Below are positions 1 through 7,279 of a stretch of 10,000 nucleotides of DNA, in pieces (the first letter of the stretch is position 1; every line of letters starts with the position of its first letter). Origin of the DNA: Magnetospirillum sp. (GTDB taxonomy: Bacteria; Pseudomonadota; Alphaproteobacteria; Rhodospirillales; Magnetospirillaceae); contig JAIWOG010000329.1 in assembly GCA_020217035.1 (NCBI GenBank), positions 1 through 10,000 of the forward strand, read 5' to 3'. Position numbers and translations under genes: made by a program. The notes beneath the pieces are model-generated. The model saw nothing but the letters and a program-made list of their open reading frames with translations. It had not been told where the DNA came from and did no database searches.

Positions 1-1517
<1,517 letters not shown>

Positions 1518-1526
1518 GAAAAAAAA

Positions 1527-1531
1527 CCTCC
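1527..1531 (-). promoter_or_regulatory. Ribosome binding site of ettA
   Basis: On the minus strand a perfect GGAGG lies 9 nt (CT-free run of mostly T) before the ATG whose A is at 1517. It decides the start codon for ettA. Confidence 0.8.
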
Positions 1532-1562
1532 GGCACGGGCGAATTTAAAACGGTTGCAAGGG

Positions 1563-1591
1563 GTTTAGACGGGGCAGCGCTGTTTCGTCAA
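1563..1591 (-). promoter_or_regulatory. Candidate promoter of ettA
   Basis: In the 90-base gap between the large accessory gene and ettA, the minus strand carries TTGACG (1591-1586), then 17 nt, then CTAAAC (1568-1563). The -35 matches TTGACA at 5 of 6 positions; the -10 is weak, as is common in alphaproteobacteria. This would give a 5' leader of about 40 nt and let ettA be transcribed independently of the upstream block. I saw no terminator between the large gene and ettA, so read-through from upstream is also possible. Confidence 0.4.
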
Positions 1592-1607
1592 CGGTTTGCT
1601 GAACCTG

Positions 1608-4600
1608 TCAGGCCGAGACTTGGCAGCTATCCGCACAAGGACATGACCAGATGGGGGGCGCTCCTGGGTTCAGATCCACTCGCCGGGCAATGATGGTAAG
1701 AACTTCGTCAGCATCAGACAGGTTGTCGTAAATATTATTCTTGCTATCCTTTTGGTGGATTCCCACAAGTTTCGGACAGTAGAAGTGAATGGTGAAGTCT
1801 GTTCGTCCTGGTGTCCGGGTCAGTGTCATGCCGTTCCCGTTGCAATTTATGGCTTTCATATAGTTTTTTATTTTCTCGATAAAACGCTTGTTCGGTGCGG
1901 TTACGCCATTATTGCATTTCTTGTTGTCGTAAGAGTGCCCTGCATTTCCTTTTACTTTTACTCTGGTTACCAGCGTGTAGGGCCATTCCTCTCCTTCCTT
2001 TAGTGCCAGTCCCTGCTTGATAGCGGCTTGAAGGCAGGGGGCCGCAAGGATCATTTCGGTTTGATCGACCAGGAAGTCTTCATATATGGCACTTTGCAGG
2101 CGGAAAATATTGTCCAGGCGTTTGTTGGCGTCGCCATTGAACACGATCACCACATCTCCCCAGCCTTCCGAAAGTAGGACGTGATCCTGGTCAGTCAATA
2201 AGTTGCCGACATGATGCCATTCGAGCATTTCATCATCAGGGGTGTCTTGTTGTCTGTTCTTGTAAAGGGTGGTTAGGCGGTAAATGAAATCAAGGCGTGA
2301 GGCCCGCGAGCCAAGAGTGACGCAAAGAAACGCAATCGGTCCATTTTCCAGGACTTTCATGTTTTGGTTGCTGGTCGATAATGAGGGCAAGGAGGTTTCA
2401 AAGTTCAATCGGACCGGAACGGCCATTTCGTGGCGTTCAAAAAAGACCGCGCCACTGTCCGTGGATGGGGATCCGACGCTTTTTAGTTGCGGGAGGAACG
2501 ATCGGGATGGTGGTTCATTCACGGTCAGGCCGATGACGTCGTAACGACCTAAGACCTTGGTGTAAACCCGGCCGGCGTTGTCGTGGCCGAGAGGGAGTTT
2601 CTGCCACAGGCTTTCCCAGTTCAGCTTGTTGAGCGTCTCATCAGAAATGATGACTCGGTCCAGCATCACCAAAGGAGACACTTCGTCGTTCTTGCCCTGC
2701 CTTTTATTGGTCAAGGCAGCAAGAAGCTGACCGCGGACCGAAGGGGTCCGGCAAAGAGATTGCAGATATATCCTTAATGTCAGCAATCGTGGTGCGGCAT
2801 TCAGGTCGGCGCGGTCAAGGGCGGCGTGCAGTTGCTCGATCTTGACCAGATAGAAATGCGCGATAACCCTTGCGAAGATCGCCTTTTGGGAAAGTGACAG
2901 TCCAGAATAGCTGTCCCGTTTGGGAGGGGCGAGTAGTCGTATGAAGAACCTGGGGTTTACCTTTGAAATTTTGTCGGTGAGGCTTTTTTCGAATGCCCAA
3001 AACTCCAGTTTGACGTCCTTGGCCATTCGGACCGCGCTGTCCACAAGATCGTCCCAAAGATTTTCCTGCGCTTCGGTCGCTGCGTCGTCGGGTCGGATCC
3101 ATTGCTGCAACAGGGGGTGTGTCACCGTGTCTAGATTGCCGATTTCGGCGCTGACTTTTTCGTGTTGCAGATATCCGATAATACCCCGGCCAGAGTCGAT
3201 GGACGAATTGTGCAGCCAATAGGCCAATTCCAGCGCGATTTGATAAAGGTGCCGGCCCGGTGCTCCATCCAGATGCATTTCCTGAAGCCAGGCTTGGGTG
3301 TTGCGGACGCAGCCATCGGGATGCATGAAGTCGCGAGCACGCAGCATCGCGCTTTGCCAGGGGATGTCATACAGATATCGGAAGAGATGGTGGTCGTAGT
3401 ACTCGTTTCCATCAAAGTATTTTTCGCAGAAGCGGCTGTTAATTATCTCGTTCTTGTCGGCATCACTCGCATTTAGTGATGCGACTTCCTTGCTGATTTT
3501 ATGAAGAAGTCTGCCCTCTCTTTGCTTCAATTGCTTGAGCATGTCCAAGAGTTTTTGGCTGAACTCGGGGGGGAGCTGCCGGGCGGAGTCTGGAAAAGCG
3601 GCGGATACGAAGGGGGCGTTATTCGCTTCTCCGTTAGCGAAATCCTCGCGTTTCTGGCGCCAAGCCTGCGCGGTGGTGATCAGGTCCGAGCGCTTGATTA
3701 ATCCAGTCAGGGTCGAACTGAGGCCGCGCCACTTGGTGATTTCTTGGGCCAAGGGCGCCTGCGACAGGGCTTCAACCGTTTTCAACAGGTTTTCCGAGAC
3801 ATCCTTGACCCCGTCAAGCATTCGATGGGCCAGAACATCGGTCGGCGGCGTGAGCTCTTCCAAAATAGTGCAGCAGATGGACAGGCGCAAAAACCATTCG
3901 AAGCCGGGGACCTGCATGGTGACCCAGCCGCCTTCTAGAATGTGGTCGGTCAGGTTGAAGTCGATGCGCCGCAAAGGCGACGAAAACATCAAATCCAGAT
4001 CCACCCCTAGAATTTCCTGGGTCAATGCGAACAGATAGGCCGGTCCCTTGACGATAGTGGCGATGATGTCGCAGGCGATTTCGCGGTGAATGGACCGCAA
4101 TTCGTAACGGGGGTTGTTTTCTCCCAGATTCGTGAGGCCGTATTCCTGCAGGCCGGCGGAAACCAGGCGCAGCAATTTGGCCAGGGAACCATCGATCTTG
4201 CGCAACTTGTGCGGCTCCAGGTCCCCCAAACCGTGCAGGATGGCGGCATGGGACGCTTCGTGGGCGATCACGCTTTGCAGATCGGGGCGGTCCGGCATGA
4301 AGAACGAGGTGTTGAACAAGTCGATGGAATGGGCTTCGGCCTCTCGACCGTAATCCATCGAACTGTGGATGAATGAAATGTCCGAAGCTGCTGAATGGTT
4401 CCAGCGGTGCATATAGATGGCGCCGTGGGTTTCCTGATTGAACGGACGCTCGGCGCTGCCGAGGGACGAATACAGAAAGTTCTCGATCAATTCGCGCAGG
4501 TCGTTGCAGCGCTCGGACAGGTAGGACGAATAAATGCCTTGTTCTCGACGCCGTCCGATCAGTGGCTTCGGGTGGTCCTGAATGCCCAAGTCCAAGGCTG

Positions 4601-5234
4601 CCTCGAACTGGGCGCGCAAATCACCCAGGCGCTGAATGTGTTCGTGGGCAGCCTTCATCACCGCGGCCCGCACGATCAGGAAACGGCCAACCATCGAAGG
4701 CCGTTCGATCTGGCGAATGGCCCGGATGCCCCAGCGACACAGGGTCAGTTTGTGATAGACGATGTTGATCTTCAGGGTTTGCAGTGCCCGCAGCGCGTGA
4801 TACAGGCGGCGCTTGTCCGATGGCCAATGGCCGTTTTCCAGCGCCGACCACAACGTGCGCCGCAACCGGAATTCCACGACCCGGCGTTTTCGGGCGTTCC
4901 AGTCCGGCACGTCTTTGGGCATCTTTTCCCGGGTGGGCTTACTCGATGGGATATCGGGAAACGAGATGACCCACTTGGCGGCAATGTCGCTGAGATCGCT
5001 TTGCGTTTTTGGTTCGTTCAGAAAGCTTAGCCACGAGGTGCCTCCCGTTCCCGGCGGCCCGCCCCAAATATACTCCTCCTCGTACCGCAAGGCTTCGTAG
5101 AGCGTCGGACTGCGCAGGGCATGGATCAGGTTGACCTGATGGTGGCGCAATTCCAGCAAGATGGTGTCCAGGCGCTCCAGCGTGTCCAGCCACATAAGCC
5201 AAGTGATGTCATAGCCTTGAGGCGAGACGGTCAT
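1608..5234 (-). CDS. Large putative zinc metallopeptidase (HExxH, gluzincin-like), 1208 aa, family not recognised
   Basis: I do not recognise a named family. Seen: residues 1-320 are mostly helical, with a basic stretch (RKRRVVEFRLRR). HEASH is at 325-329, in the context VIAHEASHAAILHGLG. A second helix, HREIACDIIATIVKGPAY, places E385 56 residues after the second His, followed by D389 and GPAY (397-400). HExxH plus a distant E-x-x-x-D helix is the usual zinc-ligand layout of gluzincin-type peptidases, so peptidase activity is a reasonable inference. The middle is long and helical with no recognised motif. The last ~240 residues look like two alternating alpha/beta units, and the protein ends in a CPCADSC cysteine cluster. 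No signal peptide or clear membrane segment is seen. The ATG at 5234 overlaps the upstream membrane-protein stop as ATGA and has GGAGA 7 nt ahead (5246-5242). The frame stays open further upstream to 5636, but only inside the neighbouring gene. GC falls to about 40% near the 3' end, unlike the flanks. Confidence 0.85.
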   Translation of the reverse strand: MTVSPQGYDITWLMWLDTLERLDTILLELRHHQVNLIHALRSPTLYEALRYEEEYIWGGPPGTGGTSWLSFLNEPKTQSDLSDIAAKWVISFPDIPSSKPTREKMPKDVPDWNARKRRVVEFRLRRTLWSALENGHWPSDKRRLYHALRALQTLKINIVYHKLTLCRWGIRAIRQIERPSMVGRFLIVRAAVMKAAHEHIQRLGDLRAQFEAALDLGIQDHPKPLIGRRREQGIYSSYLSERCNDLRELIENFLYSSLGSAERPFNQETHGAIYMHRWNHSAASDISFIHSSMDYGREAEAHSIDLFNTSFFMPDRPDLQSVIAHEASHAAILHGLGDLEPHKLRKIDGSLAKLLRLVSAGLQEYGLTNLGENNPRYELRSIHREIACDIIATIVKGPAYLFALTQEILGVDLDLMFSSPLRRIDFNLTDHILEGGWVTMQVPGFEWFLRLSICCTILEELTPPTDVLAHRMLDGVKDVSENLLKTVEALSQAPLAQEITKWRGLSSTLTGLIKRSDLITTAQAWRQKREDFANGEANNAPFVSAAFPDSARQLPPEFSQKLLDMLKQLKQREGRLLHKISKEVASLNASDADKNEIINSRFCEKYFDGNEYYDHHLFRYLYDIPWQSAMLRARDFMHPDGCVRNTQAWLQEMHLDGAPGRHLYQIALELAYWLHNSSIDSGRGIIGYLQHEKVSAEIGNLDTVTHPLLQQWIRPDDAATEAQENLWDDLVDSAVRMAKDVKLEFWAFEKSLTDKISKVNPRFFIRLLAPPKRDSYSGLSLSQKAIFARVIAHFYLVKIEQLHAALDRADLNAAPRLLTLRIYLQSLCRTPSVRGQLLAALTNKRQGKNDEVSPLVMLDRVIISDETLNKLNWESLWQKLPLGHDNAGRVYTKVLGRYDVIGLTVNEPPSRSFLPQLKSVGSPSTDSGAVFFERHEMAVPVRLNFETSLPSLSTSNQNMKVLENGPIAFLCVTLGSRASRLDFIYRLTTLYKNRQQDTPDDEMLEWHHVGNLLTDQDHVLLSEGWGDVVIVFNGDANKRLDNIFRLQSAIYEDFLVDQTEMILAAPCLQAAIKQGLALKEGEEWPYTLVTRVKVKGNAGHSYDNKKCNNGVTAPNKRFIEKIKNYMKAINCNGNGMTLTRTPGRTDFTIHFYCPKLVGIHQKDSKNNIYDNLSDADEVLTIIARRVDLNPGAPPIWSCPCADSCQVSA
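5231..5234 (-). promoter_or_regulatory. ATGA stop/start overlap coupling the membrane protein to the large gene
   Basis: The minus strand reads ATGA across these four bases: ATG opens the 1208-aa gene and TGA closes the membrane-protein gene. GGAGA lies 7 nt upstream of the ATG. This arrangement normally signals translational coupling and near-stoichiometric production of the two proteins. Confidence 0.85.
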
Positions 5235-6400
5235 TGTGGTTTCTCCGGGCATTGGGGGGCGTGTGATCCTTCCGCGATGGTGACGGGATAGGGGCACATG
5301 GAATTGTCGTGAGGTAGGTCTTGCAGCGCCGCAAGCGCCAAGCCCAGTCCGATGGCTGGCAGGGTGCCGCCAAGCAGTTGGATCCAACGTTCGCGAATGA
5401 TCCAGTAATCGGATGCACGCCGGGCTTGATCCCAAAGCGGCGGAATGGGAAGGGCGCGAAGGTGGATGGGGCGGTGAAAGCGCTGTTTGGCGCCATAGCG
5501 ATAGACCGCCCACAGCAAGAAAATGATGGCCATTGCCGTCCAGGCAAAGCACAAAAGCGTTCGCCCTGGGCCAGGGGTTCGGAAAATGCTGATGGTCACA
5601 ATCAGCCAGATGAAGCTGGTCCAGATCGATGAGCAATAAGTGATCAGGAACCGGAAGGTGGCGCGGCTGGTATCTTGCCAGTCATTGGGGGCTGCAGAAA
5701 AATACTGCGCCATAGCAAGGTACAGCAGGCCGGTGCTGCCGCTGCTGACCGGCTGCCAAACCACCGGGTCGGAATTGGTGGGGAATTGCATGAACCTAGC
5801 TTGGGACTTCACCAATTCACACGCCAGTCGCCAGATGCGGCGCGGAGCCGATCCCGTTTCGTGGACCTCGGTATAGATGATTTTGCTGGGCAGGCCCAAA
5901 AACCAGTCGCGATAGGCGTAGGGAAGTGGCGCATGCAGGGTCTCAAGCGTTTTTGGGCGCAAAACAAGTGTGTAAAGGGCAATGGGTATGACGAACCATA
6001 GGGCCAGCAGCGAAATGGCCCACCACCACTGTGCCACCCATCCTAGTTGTTGATGCATCCAGGCATAAGACGTCACAGTCTTGGTCAGGTTGATGGGCGT
6101 CAGGAAGAAAAAGCCATAGAGGGCGAACAGGCAGGCAAAGGCGAAGTCAAAAAGTTTCAGCATCTCAGGCATCAGCCGGAATTCCGCCTGGGACAGCCAT
6201 AGGGTCGGCGGGGGCGGGGCGTTGGTCACCGACTGGTCACCCTGATGGTCGTGGGGTTTTGGGGCCTTTTTCTCTTCTGGTATTAGCATCCACACGGCAT
6301 AAGGGTGTCGTAATGGAGCCCAGCCTGCCCGCAAGGAGTGTATGATGGTTCGCGCATCAAGGGCTTTGATGGTGGAGTAGGCAAGCTTTAGGCATTTCAT
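5231..6400 (-). CDS. Five-TM integral membrane protein of unknown family, partner of the downstream metallopeptidase-like gene
   Basis: This is a 389-aa protein with no recognised family. Seen: a ~75-residue N-terminal region without a signal peptide, including a Pro/Lys/His-rich segment (about 41-66). Hydrophobic segments lie at about 82-100, 122-147, 251-273, 281-301 and 338-359. A ~100-residue soluble loop (about 148-250) separates TM2 and TM3, and a basic loop (302-337) separates TM4 and TM5. A short Cys-containing tail ends in PQCPEKPQ. An odd number of membrane segments puts the two ends on opposite sides; the positive-inside rule would favour a cytoplasmic N-terminus and TM4-TM5 loop, which is inference. 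The stop codon overlaps the start of the 1208-aa gene by ATGA, implying translational coupling and probably a shared complex at the membrane. The ATG at 6400 has only a weak Shine-Dalgarno (AAGG, 6-nt spacing). Residue 38 (Met) is a less likely alternative start. Confidence 0.85.
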   Translation of the reverse strand: MKCLKLAYSTIKALDARTIIHSLRAGWAPLRHPYAVWMLIPEEKKAPKPHDHQGDQSVTNAPPPPTLWLSQAEFRLMPEMLKLFDFAFACLFALYGFFFLTPINLTKTVTSYAWMHQQLGWVAQWWWAISLLALWFVIPIALYTLVLRPKTLETLHAPLPYAYRDWFLGLPSKIIYTEVHETGSAPRRIWRLACELVKSQARFMQFPTNSDPVVWQPVSSGSTGLLYLAMAQYFSAAPNDWQDTSRATFRFLITYCSSIWTSFIWLIVTISIFRTPGPGRTLLCFAWTAMAIIFLLWAVYRYGAKQRFHRPIHLRALPIPPLWDQARRASDYWIIRERWIQLLGGTLPAIGLGLALAALQDLPHDNSMCPYPVTIAEGSHAPQCPEKPQ

Positions 6401-6434
6401 TTGTCGCCTTGTCCCGCATAAAGGGTTGATGGGC

Positions 6435-6478
6435 GCAAAAATAGCCGCGATCCCTTAGGGATGCGCGGCTATTTTTGC
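6435..6478 (-). terminator. Strong bidirectional hairpin / intrinsic terminator between the coiled-coil gene and the membrane-protein gene
   Basis: Arms 6435-6449 and 6464-6478 are perfect 15-bp complements. An inner 5-bp stem (ATCCC/GGGAT) continues across a single-base bulge at 6463 and closes on a 3-nt loop. The outer part is A/T-rich (AAAAATA paired with TATTTTT), so each strand ends with a U-run inside the stem's descending arm. It starts 5 bases after the TAA of the coiled-coil gene (6483) and ends 34 bases before the ATG of the membrane-protein gene. It could therefore act as a terminator, a partial attenuator or a 3'-end processing and stability element. Confidence 0.75.
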
Positions 6479-6482
6479 AGCT

Positions 6483-6959
6483 TTATTGGAAGTTGCGGGT
6501 CAGGTGTAGTGAATTGGCGTGGGCCGACGCGGCCTTTTGTTCAATGCTATAGGATTGCGATGCGATGCCGGACCTCGTCGCACCCAAGTGCTCCCCCGCA
6601 CTTTGGCGCAGCCGTAGGATTTCCAGATCTTCGGCGATGCGGTCGTTCTTACGGCGTTCATCGCGCAATGTCGCTTCGATATTCGCTAGGCTCACATTGG
6701 TTTCGCGGGCGCGTCGCTGCTCATATCCAATGTTGCTGGTGAGCTGGGCGTGAGTGCGTTGGGACGATTCTTCGATTTGCAAGAGTCGATCCTCGACTCG
6801 GGCCTGCTGATCACGGATATCCATCAACACGGCTAACATTTCTTGCAGCAGGGCTGGTATGGGCGTGGAGGCATCCATTGAGCCGTTATCCGGAGGTACG
6901 GCATCATCCTCGGCCACCACTTCCTGTGTGGTGTTCTTATCGCTCTTCGCATTAGGCAT
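6483..6959 (-). CDS. Small soluble coiled-coil protein of unknown function (158 aa)
   Basis: I do not recognise a family. Seen: residues 1-35 are polar and acidic (QEVVAEDDAVPPDNGS) and probably disordered. About residues 37-120 form a highly charged heptad-like helix (LLQEMLAVLMDIRDQQARVEDRLLQIEE... IEATLRDERRKNDRIAEDLEILRLRQ), a likely coiled coil for oligomerisation or partner binding. The last ~40 residues are polar, Ser/Ala-rich and without motif. There is no membrane segment, signal peptide or Cys. I chose the ATG at 6959; a purine-rich GGGGGAGGGG (6981-6972) lies upstream, though GGAGG is 14 nt away, which is long. A TTG at 6983 in frame would add 8 residues (MGEGKPAK) but has poor upstream spacing. 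It is first in the minus-strand block, behind a good sigma70-like promoter, and is followed by a hairpin that may limit transcription into the two large genes. It may be a regulatory or adaptor subunit of the cassette; that is inference. Confidence 0.75.
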   Translation of the reverse strand: MPNAKSDKNTTQEVVAEDDAVPPDNGSMDASTPIPALLQEMLAVLMDIRDQQARVEDRLLQIEESSQRTHAQLTSNIGYEQRRARETNVSLANIEATLRDERRKNDRIAEDLEILRLRQSAGEHLGATRSGIASQSYSIEQKAASAHANSLHLTRNFQ

Positions 6960-7011
6960 CTTTGCGGGCTTCCCCTCCCCCAATCCGTCCCAAGTACGGG
7001 TGGGGTGTTGT

Positions 7012-7039
7012 TTGACGGCTCTTCAAGAAGGGGTATTTT
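7012..7039 (+). promoter_or_regulatory. Candidate divergent promoter toward the small ORF and EF-G-like gene
   Basis: On the plus strand TTGACG (7012-7017), 16 nt, then TATTTT (7034-7039). The -35 matches 5 of 6 and the -10 matches 4 of 6. Its -10 overlaps the -10 of the opposing promoter almost completely, so the two would compete for polymerase. Predicted start near 7046. Confidence 0.4.
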
Positions 7040-7046
7040 ACACCCC
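7030..7046. promoter_or_regulatory. Candidate operator palindrome spanning both -10 boxes
   Basis: GGGGT (7030-7034) and ACCCC (7042-7046) form a perfect inverted repeat with an A/T-rich 7-base centre that contains both -10 elements. A repressor dimer bound here would block both promoters. No regulator gene is recognisable in the window. The repeat is short, so chance is possible. Confidence 0.4.
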
Positions 7047-7063
7047 GGTACAGATTAAATCAA
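7035..7063 (-). promoter_or_regulatory. Sigma70-like promoter of the accessory block
   Basis: On the minus strand TTGATT (7063-7058), exactly 17 nt, then TAAAAT (7040-7035). The -10 matches TATAAT at 5 of 6 positions and the -35 matches at 4 of 6. Predicted transcription start is near 7028, giving a ~70-nt leader for the coiled-coil gene. This is the best promoter match in the window. Confidence 0.6.
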
Positions 7064-7083
7064 TAAAGTCAAGAGGAAGCTTG

Positions 7084-7179
7084 ATGTTGCAGCGATTATT
7101 CCTGCGGCGCTTACTCATGGTTGTACTTGTGTCTATGCGCGCGACTCTAGGAGCTGAATTTATGGGAAGTCAAGAATAA
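7084..7179 (+). CDS. Possible 31-aa hydrophobic small protein
   Basis: ATG at 7084 is preceded by AGAGGA with about 6-nt spacing, a strong Shine-Dalgarno, and runs 31 codons to TAA. The peptide begins MLQRLFLRRLLMVVLVS: a basic start followed by a hydrophobic core, then MRATLGAEFMGSQE. It resembles a tiny membrane protein or a signal-peptide-like fragment, possibly the remnant of a truncated secreted-protein gene. It lies downstream of the candidate plus-strand promoter and 100 bases ahead of the EF-G-like gene, so it could also act as an upstream ORF. Short length means chance cannot be excluded. Confidence 0.35.
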   Translation: MLQRLFLRRLLMVVLVSMRATLGAEFMGSQE

Positions 7180-7208
7180 AGTGTGTTCCCAGCCCTGCGT
7201 CCAAAGCC

Positions 7209-7231
7209 CCTTGCCAGCCTGCCTGGCAAGG
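7209..7231 (+). promoter_or_regulatory. Perfect 9-bp hairpin in the leader of the EF-G-like gene
   Basis: CCTTGCCAG (7209-7217) and CTGGCAAGG (7223-7231) are perfect complements around a CCTGC loop. It sits between the small ORF stop and the ATG at 7280. No T-run follows, so it is not a standard intrinsic terminator; it may be an mRNA structure, a protein-binding site or coincidental. Confidence 0.35.
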
Positions 7232-7267
7232 TGGACCATCTTTCGGACTAAAGGACAAACCGCCTGG

Positions 7268-7273
7268 GAGGGC
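7268..7273 (+). promoter_or_regulatory. Ribosome binding site of the EF-G-like gene
   Basis: A purine-rich GGAGGG lies about 7 nt ahead of ATG 7280 and fixes the start of the EF-G-like protein, so that the P-loop begins about 15 residues in, as in EF-G. Confidence 0.7.
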
Positions 7274-7279
7274 CCGAAC

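Larger units (their letters stand above)
6960..7279. other. Divergent control region between the accessory block and the EF-G-like gene
   Basis: This 320-base gap separates the minus-strand accessory block from the plus-strand EF-G-like gene. It holds overlapping divergent promoter candidates around 7012-7063, a palindrome at their shared -10, a possible 31-codon ORF at 7084-7179, and a 9-bp hairpin at 7209-7231 in the leader of the EF-G-like gene. Nothing else recognisable was seen; no tRNA or mobile-element end is present. Confidence 0.6.

Noticed and set aside
1592..1607. Small inverted repeat (GGTT/AACC) after the large gene's stop
   Set aside because: Only 4-bp arms and no T-run; not a credible terminator.
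5235..5636. N-terminal extension of the 1208-aa protein by 134 codons
   Set aside because: It lies entirely inside the membrane-protein gene in another frame; the ATGA overlap and GGAGA site support the start at 5234.
6360..6422. 20-codon ORF (MRDKATNEMPK...) overlapping the start of the membrane-protein gene on the minus strand
   Set aside because: Possible leader peptide next to the hairpin, but it has no Shine-Dalgarno and no run of regulatory codons; most likely chance.
6960..6983. TTG start at 6983 for the coiled-coil protein
   Set aside because: An ATG lies 8 codons downstream and the TTG has no properly spaced ribosome binding site; kept only as an alternative.
1539..7162. Shared GAATTTA at both island edges as a possible target-site duplication
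   Set aside because: A 7-base match between two searched regions is expected by chance, and no mobile-element gene is present.
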